12,714 nucleotides of DNA from DASYSA01 sp036003885. GTDB lineage: Bacteria > Acidobacteriota > Blastocatellia > UBA7656. Both the position numbers and the translations under genes were made by a program. The stretch is taken from assembly GCA_036003885.1 (NCBI GenBank), contig DASYSA010000374.1:1-12714 (forward strand), read 5' to 3'. This document shows, one piece after another, positions 1 through 6,157 of the stretch (position 1 is its first letter; the number at the start of each line of letters is the position of its first letter). A model generated the notes under the pieces. It had not been told where the DNA came from. It was given only the letters and a program-made list of their open reading frames with translations, and searched no databases.

Positions 1-320
1 AGGATCTTGAGCGTGTCGTCTTGCGAGCCGTCGTTGATGACGATCACTTCATGGTTCGGATAGTTCAGCCCCAGCATAGCTCGCACGCTGTCTCGTAAGC
101 TCGCGGATTCATTGTACGCGGGCGCGAGGATGGATACGGACGGAAGCAGCGGCGACCGGGAAAGTGTTTCCACTTCCGATGCGCTCAATCGCTGCGTGCC
201 CCGAACCACAAAGTAACCAAGCACCATCAGAACGAAATAGATCGAGTTGATGGCAGCGGAATAGAGAATGATGAAATACTCGACCTTGAAACTCTCTCTG
301 TGGAGCGCTATCCAATCCAT
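1..320 (-). CDS. Family 2 glycosyltransferase, membrane-anchored, N-terminal part (3' end outside window)
   Basis: The first 106 residues are visible and the gene runs off the left edge. Residues about 15-39 form a hydrophobic segment (FIILYSAAINSIYFVLMVLG), followed by a short linker and then the start of a GT-A fold: SVSILAPAYNES (about 61-72), and NYPNHEVIVINDGSQDDT (about 86-103). The PxYNE and (I/V)NDGSxD(D/G)T motifs are the classic nucleotide-sugar binding elements of GT2 enzymes, which transfer a sugar from a UDP/GDP-sugar to a polysaccharide or lipid carrier at the inner membrane. The later DXD-type and acceptor motifs lie outside the window, so the substrate cannot be told. The ATG at 318-320 is preceded only by a weak AGGGAAA. 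A leading membrane helix before the GT domain resembles processive, BcsA/HAS-like or IcaA-like synthases, but this is inference. The gene is divergent from the PilZ gene at 797. Confidence 0.85.
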   Translation of the reverse strand, partial: MDWIALHRESFKVEYFIILYSAAINSIYFVLMVLGYFVVRGTQRLSASEVETLSRSPLLPSVSILAPAYNESASLRDSVRAMLGLNYPNHEVIVINDGSQDDTLKI

Positions 321-349
321 GGCATTTCCCTAGAGACGCTCCGGCAGGC

Positions 350-623
350 GGGGGAGCGGGGGAGTGGGGGAGTGGGGGAGTGGGGGAGTGGGGGAGTCAG
401 AGTAAGGAGTGGGAGAAACGAGTTTCGATTTTCAATTTTAAATTTTCAAGTTCCGACCTTCGAGCTATCCTCAGGATCGGAAATCAACAAACTGGGGCCC
501 GCAATCCCAAACAGCCAAGGTCCTGTTCCCCCCCTCTCCCACTCACCCATGCTCCGCTCTCCCACTCTCCCACTCTCCCACTCCCCCACTCCCCCATTCT
601 CCCACTCTCCCGCTCTCCCATTC
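350..623. repeat. Repeat A: 8-bp-period simple repeat in two opposing arms
   Basis: Positions 350-397 hold six back-to-back copies of GGGGGAGT (the first ends in C), and 527-623 hold about twelve degenerate copies of the opposite-strand unit CCCACTCC/CCCACTCT. The two arms can pair over a loop of about 130 bases with no gene signal. It fills most of the 476-bp gap between the divergent glycosyltransferase and PilZ genes. The short open frames that cross it have repetitive Ser/Pro/His or Gly/Trp-rich translations and are not credible genes. It is the largest of five intergenic inverted simple-sequence repeats in this window. Confidence 0.85.
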
Positions 624-638
624 TTTTTTCCTTTCGCC

Positions 639-668
639 TTGTCAAGATCGCTCTTGATTGTGTATGGT
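639..668 (+). promoter_or_regulatory. Candidate sigma70-type promoter for the PilZ gene
   Basis: TTGTCA at 639-644 and TATGGT at 663-668 are separated by 18 bases. They lie just after repeat A and about 130 bases before the PilZ start. The -10 match is mediocre and no other signal supports it. Confidence 0.25.
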
Positions 669-796
669 TTAAGCCAACGGTCCGCCCGACTGGGTACAGG
701 TTGATGAATCACCTGAGGCCAGACCCCCACGGGCAAATACTCAGAGACGGAGTGCGCGACTTGCCCTCTGTATGGCGCAGTCGGTGAAGGAGCAAG

Positions 797-1159
797 ATGA
801 AGAGTTCTGCCCAGTTGGAGCGACGGCGATTCGAGCGTGCCCCTATTTCAGCGCAGGTAGAGTACGAATTGACAAACAGTAGTAGTGGACCGAGCCGCGT
901 CAGGAAGAACATGGCCAACATCAGCACAGGCGGACTCTTCATAGCTACGGAAGAGCCGATTCGAGCCGGCACTCGGATGGTTGTGCGGTTTGAGTTGCCC
1001 AACAAACATCGGGTCATTGCTGTGTCACGGGTGTGTTATACGCGTAAGGGTCAAGGCCAGGGCCTTGGGGTAGAGTTCCTTAGTCTTGACGACGAAGACC
1101 GCGAAGAGATCGAGAGTTACATCAGCACTTTGAAACCGAGAGAGTTCGCTCGCAGCTGA
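797..1159 (+). CDS. PilZ-domain protein, single domain (likely c-di-GMP binding)
   Basis: A 120-residue protein made almost entirely of one PilZ domain. The two family signatures are present: the arginine motif in ERRRFERAP (R10 and R14, the RxxxR pattern) and NISTGG (N41, S43, G45, G46; the D/NxSxxG pattern). In this family these residues wrap around cyclic di-GMP. A beta-rich body follows (MVVRFELPNKHRVIAVSRV), then the usual GxGVEFxxL ending and a C-terminal helix (DEDREEIESYI). The start is set by AAGGAG at 787-792, four bases before the ATG. The protein has no signal peptide or membrane segment, so it is a cytoplasmic adaptor whose output partner is not visible. The divergent neighbour is a membrane glycosyltransferase, and PilZ proteins often control such enzymes, but linkage here is only suggestive. 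Confidence 0.9.
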   Translation: MKSSAQLERRRFERAPISAQVEYELTNSSSGPSRVRKNMANISTGGLFIATEEPIRAGTRMVVRFELPNKHRVIAVSRVCYTRKGQGQGLGVEFLSLDDEDREEIESYISTLKPREFARS

Positions 1160-1168
1160 GGAGCGTCC

Positions 1169-1268
1169 CGCGTTTTGCGTTCCGCGTTTGCAGTTCTTGG
1201 TGTTCAGAACCCAAACATGTAATGAGAAACGAACAACGCGGAACGGTGAACGCGGAACGCGAAAACGC
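1169..1268. repeat. Repeat B: GCGTTCCGCGTT / AACGCGGAACGC inverted repeat
   Basis: The left arm, 1170-1188, and the right arm, 1249-1268, are reverse complements apart from one inserted base. A further AACGCGGAACG unit lies at 1234-1244, so the right arm is itself a short direct repeat. An inner GTTCT/AGAAC pair lies in the loop. It begins 10 bases after the PilZ stop codon and has no T-run, so it is not a standard terminator, although a transcript through it would fold. Confidence 0.8.
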
Positions 1269-1299
1269 ATTTCGCATTCGGTCATTTTGAAAGATTCTC

Positions 1300-1328
1300 T
1301 TGTAATAGCTACAGCCCCGTGTTATAAG
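1300..1328 (+). promoter_or_regulatory. Candidate sigma70-type promoter for the SPOR-protein gene
   Basis: TTGTAA at 1300-1305 and TATAAG at 1323-1328 are separated by 17 bases. Initiation would be near 1335, giving a leader of about 160 bases that includes the tandem repeat at 1353-1383. The call rests on consensus match only. Confidence 0.35.
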
Positions 1329-1352
1329 AGGCTAGCTTAAGTTTTGACCTCA

Positions 1353-1383
1353 CTGAAACTTGCCCCTGCTGAAACTTGCCCCC
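1353..1383 (+). repeat. Two tandem copies of CTGAAACTTGCCCC (16-bp period)
   Basis: CTGAAACTTGCCCC at 1353-1366 recurs at 1369-1382, and a partial ACTTGA follows. It lies inside the putative leader of the SPOR-protein gene, downstream of the candidate promoter. Tandem sites one to two helical turns apart can be regulator half-sites, but no regulator can be assigned. The rest of the 1160-1497 gap shows no gene. Confidence 0.5.
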
Positions 1384-1497
1384 ACTTGAAGACCCTGAAT
1401 GCGCCTGAAGATCGGGCTTATTAACTGTCTAAAAGTGGCCGTGTTTTATACAGGCCCTCGGTCATGGCTTTAAAGGGAAGCCGGCGGAAGATTCCCA

Positions 1498-2910
1498 ATG
1501 CAAGCAAACATCTCGAATCCTCAATGCCCGTTATGTAAGCGACCTGTGGCGCCTAACGCCGACGGACAGCCTACGCGCCTATGTCCACAGTGCCAGTCCA
1601 TGCTTCAGCCTATCGCGCCGGGCAGTTCGGGCGTACTGCGCATGGATGCTCCAGAAAATGAGCGCGGTAGACCGGTGGATGCGGACCCACTGCCTTCCGA
1701 CGGCGCCGACGTTCTTTTCGATGTTGGACTGGACGGAGCTACGCCTGCCGGAATCCCGGTCGAACCAGCTGCTGTGCTGTTTGAAACCCCTGAACGTGGC
1801 TTTGGGGGCTTGTTCGGGGAGATGCCACAGCCAGATCAGGACCCAGCGGTCAGGGCGAAGCGGTTGCCCGTACAGGAAGTCGAAAGAGGCGGTCAGCCCG
1901 AAGCTCGCGCTGCGATCCTCCCTTCTAAGGAGCCGCATCATGGAGAAACTTCCGGCCCGCGTACGCCGATGCAGCGGCTACCTGGAGAAGCGCAATCCAG
2001 TCCACCCCAGGGTGGCAGCATGCGAACTCTCAACCTGGCCCAGACACCGGGCGGGCAAGCAATAGAATCTGAACCTAGCCAGAATCCAGTCGCGCGGCGA
2101 CCTGGATCAAAGAGTGAGAGCGACGCGCTATCTGAGTTGGCTCAGTCTGTCGGTGCCCGCAGATCCGGGCCCTTGAGCGCCGACACGAGTCTTTCCGATC
2201 TGGCTGCAGCTACCGGGATAAGGCGCAATACGGCGCCAATCGAGGTCCCTTCATCCGCGCAACCTCACAACGCTCCGCTGGACGGGTGGGGGCAGTCGGC
2301 TCACGAGTACCCCGTTCTCATCCCTGGCCCGGATTCAAACTCTAAGTCCCGGATGCGATGGCCTCTCGTAATTTTGCTGCTGCTTGCCCTGCTTGCGACG
2401 GCTGGTTACTTTCTGGGATTCCAGAAGTGGATCACGTCGGCTAAGCCTCAAGCGCCTCAGGCTTCCAATCCGATCAGGAAAGAGACGGAGGCGCCGGCGG
2501 CTTCGGTCGCGACCCAGTCTCAAGACCCCGCCGTGAAGCCGCCTGAGACAGCGCCGCCGGTGGTCAAGCCGCCCGAAGCCGCGCCGGCAGTCGTCAGGAC
2601 GGAGACTCAGCCTCCTGAAGTCTCGGCTCCCGGTAACGTCGATGCCGCTCAGGCCAGGTACTCGCTTCAAGCGGCATCGTTTCCCAAAGAAGGTCAGGCT
2701 AAGGAATTCTCTGACAAGTTGGTACGCGCGGGAGTGCCGGCCTACATTATGTCAATAGACATACCTCGGCGGGGAAAATGGTTCAGGGTCCGCGTAGGCC
2801 GATTCCCAAGCGCCGAAGAGGCCGGGAAGTATGTGCCACAGGCGCGCCAGCGCGCCCGCGCTGCCGGAATAAACCTGGAGTTGATTGTGTGCGATTTCGA
2901 GAAGACGTAG
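1498..2910 (+). CDS. Single-pass membrane protein: N-terminal zinc ribbon, disordered region, C-terminal SPOR domain
   Basis: The protein has 470 residues. Residues 10-32 carry CPLC-x15-CPQC, a four-cysteine zinc ribbon. Residues about 35-285 are low in complexity and probably disordered; within them two similar motifs recur 21 residues apart, LSELAQSVGARR (211-222) and LSDLAAATGIRR (232-243). A hydrophobic helix at about 287-309 (WPLVILLLLALLATAGYFLGF) is flanked by arginine/lysine on its N-terminal side, so the N-terminus should be cytoplasmic. A Pro-rich stretch (KPPETAPPVVKPPEAAP) leads to a SPOR domain at about 386-465 (YSLQAASFPKEGQAKEFSDKL ... WFRVRVGRF). SPOR domains bind peptidoglycan glycan strands that lack stem peptides, typically at the septum. 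The topology matches the FtsN/DedD/DamX type, although a zinc ribbon is not part of those proteins. GGAAG at 1486-1490, seven bases upstream, supports the start. A peptidoglycan amidase gene follows at 2986. Confidence 0.85.
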   Translation: MQANISNPQCPLCKRPVAPNADGQPTRLCPQCQSMLQPIAPGSSGVLRMDAPENERGRPVDADPLPSDGADVLFDVGLDGATPAGIPVEPAAVLFETPERGFGGLFGEMPQPDQDPAVRAKRLPVQEVERGGQPEARAAILPSKEPHHGETSGPRTPMQRLPGEAQSSPPQGGSMRTLNLAQTPGGQAIESEPSQNPVARRPGSKSESDALSELAQSVGARRSGPLSADTSLSDLAAATGIRRNTAPIEVPSSAQPHNAPLDGWGQSAHEYPVLIPGPDSNSKSRMRWPLVILLLLALLATAGYFLGFQKWITSAKPQAPQASNPIRKETEAPAASVATQSQDPAVKPPETAPPVVKPPEAAPAVVRTETQPPEVSAPGNVDAAQARYSLQAASFPKEGQAKEFSDKLVRAGVPAYIMSIDIPRRGKWFRVRVGRFPSAEEAGKYVPQARQRARAAGINLELIVCDFEKT

Positions 2911-2985
2911 CGAGACTGACGGCCGAAGGAGTTTGTACGAAAGCTCGAGGGCCCCAGGAAAACGGACTTGTAAGCGCCTTTGGGT

Positions 2986-4308
2986 ATGATGGAATTCAAG
3001 ACGCAGGATCTCAAATACGCAAAGCTTGTCGACCAATACTCGAGGCATATCAAGTCTCCGGTGCTGCGGTTGAAGTTCCTGAATTCGGCACTCAAGAGGA
3101 TTCCGTCGACCGGCTTCGTGGGCAAGCTTCCTGTCGCAGGTTCGCTGCGCGAACGGGCAATGTTGATTGTGGAGGTATCAAAGGTGCTGCCTCCGACTGA
3201 GCGAGCACCCTGGACCTTCCGCGCGACCTCTGTGCTCTATCGACTTCGCTTTCTACTGTGGGCGGCGGGTGTGGCTGGTGTAGTCACGTTTGGAGCGGGC
3301 ATGGTCTACGTAGGTTCTAAGCTGACGAACAAGCTGGCGATGTCGTCCCAGGCCCGGAGCGCCGATGATGAAGTCCAACCGGTCACCGCCTCTCCCGGGG
3401 CTGCGGTGGTGGCCAGCATAGGGTCGGAAGCGGGTTTGGGTCTGGACCGGGTCTGGCTTGCGGAGTCTGGCGAGGGGTATGAGTTTTACAGTAACGGAGC
3501 GCGAGTGTTGACCGAGTTCGAGACTACCGGTGCGGAACGTCACTTCTATCGCTTTAGTCTCGACGATTTCAGTCGGGGCTCCGACACCTTTGAACTCGCG
3601 GACAAGCCTGTGGGAATTGTATATCACCTGTCGGAGGGAGATCTGCTGCCTTTTGATGACCGATACAACTCGTCACTCAAGAACCACTCGAGAGCGCTCC
3701 TCGAATACGCGCGTGCGCACGAGCTCTACAACTACGTAATAGACAGGTTCGGACGGACTTATCGGATCGTTCGGGATGAATATGGCTCCAATCACGCGGG
3801 GAATTCAGTCTGGGGCGACGGACGCAGCTTCTACGTGAATTTAAGCTCGAGCTTCCTCGGGATATGCTTCGAGGGCAAGTCGGGATCAGGTCGAGGAGCG
3901 GACGGGATAAACGAGGCTCAGATCTATGCTGCGCGATCATTGACTGTCGTCTTGCGCTCGAAGTATGGGATCGAGGATGCGAACTGTGTGACCCACGGCC
4001 TCGTTTCGGTCAATCCTTCGAACAAGTTGATGGGGTACCACACGGATTGGGTGGCTGGATTCCCCTTTGAAGCTCTGGGGCTAACCGACAAGTACCAGGC
4101 CGAACTGGTGGCAGTCTCGCGGTTCGGATTCCGTTACGACCAGCAGTACATTCGGGCTGCCGGAGGTAAACGATGGCCGGGGCTGGAGCGATCGGATCAG
4201 ATGCTCAGCGAGGCAGCAAAGAGAGCGGGTGTCAGCGAAGAGGAAGAGCGCAACTTGCTGTGGCCCGCCTTTCAGCGCGCATATTCGAAAGTGACAAGTG
4301 ACGAGTGA
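2986..4308 (+). CDS. Membrane-anchored N-acetylmuramoyl-L-alanine amidase (amidase_2/PGRP fold)
   Basis: The protein has 440 residues. Residues 1-85 are an unrecognised basic, probably cytoplasmic segment; 88-110 is a membrane helix (RFLLWAAGVAGVVTFGAGMV); a linker follows; the catalytic domain spans about 205-365. It shows the amidase_2 pattern: IVYH (H214), then a beta-alpha core (VIDRFGRTYRIV ... SNHAGNS), THG (H337), and NKLMGYHTDW (H352, D354) where AmpD-type enzymes have the third zinc ligand. Such enzymes cut the bond between MurNAc and L-Ala of the stem peptide, and here would face the periplasm. An in-frame stop at 2971 limits the start. TTG 2980, ATG 2986 and ATG 2989 are all possible and none has a good ribosome site, so ATG 2986 is a choice. 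The last residues (KVTSDE) are encoded by repeat C. Amidase products are the ligands of the SPOR domain encoded just upstream, so a shared role is likely. Confidence 0.82.
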   Translation: MMEFKTQDLKYAKLVDQYSRHIKSPVLRLKFLNSALKRIPSTGFVGKLPVAGSLRERAMLIVEVSKVLPPTERAPWTFRATSVLYRLRFLLWAAGVAGVVTFGAGMVYVGSKLTNKLAMSSQARSADDEVQPVTASPGAAVVASIGSEAGLGLDRVWLAESGEGYEFYSNGARVLTEFETTGAERHFYRFSLDDFSRGSDTFELADKPVGIVYHLSEGDLLPFDDRYNSSLKNHSRALLEYARAHELYNYVIDRFGRTYRIVRDEYGSNHAGNSVWGDGRSFYVNLSSSFLGICFEGKSGSGRGADGINEAQIYAARSLTVVLRSKYGIEDANCVTHGLVSVNPSNKLMGYHTDWVAGFPFEALGLTDKYQAELVAVSRFGFRYDQQYIRAAGGKRWPGLERSDQMLSEAAKRAGVSEEEERNLLWPAFQRAYSKVTSDE

Positions 4309-4449
4309 AGCGTGACAAATGATGCGTGATGCGTGACAAGTGATGCGTGATGCTCGATGCTGACAATAGGTAATCTTGAGATGCTCTAAACCGGAAGACA
4401 GAACCACGGATCACGAATCATTGATCACGGATCACGAATCACGGATCAC
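4290..4449. repeat. Repeat C: GTGACAAGTGATGCGTGATG / GGATCACGAATCAC opposing arms
   Basis: The left arm (4290-4359) repeats degenerate 7-10 bp units such as GTGACAAGT and GATGCGT. The right arm (4406-4449) repeats ATCACGAATC and ATCACGG. The arms are imperfect reverse complements around a loop of about 46 bases. The left arm starts inside the amidase gene, encoding its last six residues and stop codon; the right arm ends 11 bases before the HU-actin start. CTGACA (4360-4365) and TCTAAA (4385-4390) in the loop form only a poor, 19-base-spaced promoter candidate. Confidence 0.75.
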
Positions 4450-4460
4450 AACTGAGCAGT

Positions 4461-5816
4461 ATGAACAAGAGGGAATTGATAAACCAGGTGGCGAGACGCG
4501 CCGGAGTGACGCGCCGCGAGGCGGCACGGGGGGTCAACGCGGCCCTGGAGATATTCAAGCGCGAGCTCGGCAGTGATAACACGATAAAGATAACCGGGCT
4601 TGGACGGCTGGCCCTCAGCCCGAAACGAAGCGGTTACTTGCCCTCACCCCCTGACGGCGGCCCCCCAAAGCGTATACCGGCGGGGATGGCGGTCAGACTC
4701 AGGGCGACCCGGAAGGTTGTCGCAACCCTGAACCCCGGGCCCCTCAAGCTGGACACGATCGAGATCATTTCTGGAGGTAACATGGACATGAAGGACAAGG
4801 ACAGCAACAACACTGAAACCGTTACGGACAACACGGCCTTGGGATTGGACGTCGGCACCAGCCGATTGGTATTGGCCAGCGGGGGCGCCGAACGCATCAA
4901 AGCGACTGCCGAACTAAACGCCTTTATCACTGTTCCGTTTTCAAAGTTCACCGAGAGTATTCTCAAGCAGAACAAGGTGACCTATCAGATGAATGGAGGC
5001 TCGGCCCTCCAGGTCTTCGGTAACGAAGCGGAACGATTCGCGAATGTCTTCAATACCGAGGTTCGCCGGCCCATGCTGAATGGAACGCTCAATCCAAACG
5101 AAGAGTATTCGCTTCCGGTGATGCACGCGATCATTCAATTGCTGGTGCGCAAGACAAAGAATGGTGAGAGCCTGCGGTTCAGCGTCCCCGGCCCGCCTCG
5201 TGATCTCGTAGCGCCAGACCTCGTATACCACGAAGCGATGCTCAAGAATCTGCTGTGCTCGATGGGATACAACGCGAGGGCGATAAACGAGGGCCTGGCT
5301 GTTGTATTCGCCGAACTCGAGCGCGAGAACTTCAGCGGCATCGGCATAAGCTGCGGAGGCGGGATGGCGAACCTCTGCCTCGGATTCATGTCGCTGCCGG
5401 TAATGACCTTCAGCATCGCCAAAGCCGGCGACTACATAGACCGCAGCGTCGCCTCAGTGACCGGCGAAGTTGCCACACGGATTCGAGTTATCAAGGAAGA
5501 GAGCCTCGATCTGTCACGGGCGCCGAGGAACAAGTACGAAAGCGCCCTGCACGTGTATTACGACGATATGATCGTGTCGCTCGTTGAGGGGCTGCGCAAC
5601 GCGCTGGCCGAGACCAAGAACTTGCCTCGGATCGATAAGCCGATACCGATCGTGTTGAGCGGTGGAACCGCCAAGCCGAAGGGGTTCCTCGACAGGTTCC
5701 GTCAGACGCTCGAACGCGACGGCTTCCCGTTGGCGATATCCGAGATCCGAATGGCGGCTGACCCGCTGACCGCAACCGCTCGCGGCTGCCTGATTGCGGC
5801 GATGTACGACGCCTAG
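4461..5816 (+). CDS. Fusion of an HU/IHF-like DNA-binding domain to an actin-like (ASKHA) ATPase
   Basis: One uninterrupted frame of 451 residues. Residues 1-92 align from memory along a whole HU protein: MNKRELINQVARRAGVTRRE helices, the ITGLGRL turn where HU has GFG, and a proline-rich beta-arm (KRSGYLPSPPDGGPPKRIPAG) before a closing helix (RLRATRKVVATL). A charged linker (93-126) follows. Residues 127-451 are an actin/Hsp70-type ATPase: phosphate-1 loop GLDVGTS (D130), phosphate-2 loop GIGISCGGG (293-301), and adenosine motif LSGGT (399-403). The GDYIDRSVA and KYES...YYDDMIVSLVEGL segments resemble ParM/FtsA/MreB relatives. DNA binding joined to a filament-forming ATPase suggests nucleoid organisation or DNA segregation; this is inference. 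The ATG at 4461 has only weak upstream GAG. A strong ribosome site at 4773 precedes the in-frame ATG at 4782 (Met108), so the actin part may also be made alone. Confidence 0.85.
   Translation: MNKRELINQVARRAGVTRREAARGVNAALEIFKRELGSDNTIKITGLGRLALSPKRSGYLPSPPDGGPPKRIPAGMAVRLRATRKVVATLNPGPLKLDTIEIISGGNMDMKDKDSNNTETVTDNTALGLDVGTSRLVLASGGAERIKATAELNAFITVPFSKFTESILKQNKVTYQMNGGSALQVFGNEAERFANVFNTEVRRPMLNGTLNPNEEYSLPVMHAIIQLLVRKTKNGESLRFSVPGPPRDLVAPDLVYHEAMLKNLLCSMGYNARAINEGLAVVFAELERENFSGIGISCGGGMANLCLGFMSLPVMTFSIAKAGDYIDRSVASVTGEVATRIRVIKEESLDLSRAPRNKYESALHVYYDDMIVSLVEGLRNALAETKNLPRIDKPIPIVLSGGTAKPKGFLDRFRQTLERDGFPLAISEIRMAADPLTATARGCLIAAMYDA
4773..4784 (+). promoter_or_regulatory. Internal ribosome binding site and start for the actin-like domain
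   Basis: GGAGGT at 4773-4778 is a perfect anti-Shine-Dalgarno match, followed by AAC and the in-frame ATG 4782-4784. It lies exactly between the HU-like domain and the ATPase, after the HU fold is complete. Initiation here would give a 344-residue actin-like protein beginning MDMKDKDSNN. It is a much better ribosome site than the one at the ORF start. Confidence 0.65.
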
Positions 5817-6133
5817 TCGAGTCGAAATAACGAAACCAGCACGCGGCGGAGGTCACGTAGAGGATTGGTGACCGCTCTTCTCAACGTGATCTCCTGCTGC
5901 AGACTATCCGCACGTTTCGCCCTGGGTCAAAGACGCCCGTTGCCGAGTTACAGAAGACTCTTGCGCCTATAGCGCGGGAGCGTTGTGGGTGTCCAGCTCA
6001 CCGAATACATGGTCTCGCGTTCCGCCTGGTCCGGCACCTCCGTTGGCCATCGACTGGACACTGTTTCTAAACGCCTTCTATAATTCCCCTGTGGCTGAAG
6101 CATCCTGAGCCAAAGATCCGTGCATCAGACCCA
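5817..6133. other. Intergenic region without a recognisable gene
   Basis: No convincing coding frame is seen on either strand. It holds a dyad GGTCAC-N11-GTGACC (5851-5856 / 5868-5873), which could be an operator or a weak hairpin after the HU-actin gene; no T-run follows. The promoter at 6055-6084 is listed separately. Unlike the other long gaps, this one lacks a simple-sequence inverted repeat. Confidence 0.4.
6055..6084 (+). promoter_or_regulatory. Sigma70-type promoter for the VWFA operon
   Basis: TGGACA (6055-6060, five of six consensus bases) and a perfect TATAAT (6079-6084) are 18 bases apart. A start near 6091 gives a leader of about 65 bases before the first VWFA gene. It is the best promoter match I found in the window. 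Confidence 0.6.
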
Positions 6134-6157
6134 GTGGCCGGAGGTTCGTTGAAAGAG

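Noticed and set aside
350..623. Repeat A or the other repeats as a CRISPR array
   Set aside because: Units are 8 bases and contiguous, with no unique spacers of constant length and no cas genes.
300..787. Two overlapping plus-strand open frames (300-704, 380-787) and a minus-strand one (446-736) across repeat A
   Set aside because: Their translations are simply the 8-bp repeat read in different frames (runs of SHSPTLPLSHSP type), with no ribosome site or family match.
1169..1268. Repeat B as a Rho-independent terminator of the PilZ gene
   Set aside because: The loop is about 60 bases and no T-run follows the right arm.
2778..3200. 140-codon plus-strand frame spanning the end of the SPOR gene and the start of the amidase gene
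   Set aside because: It lies in another frame of two well-supported genes and has no recognisable domain; it is a high-GC shadow.
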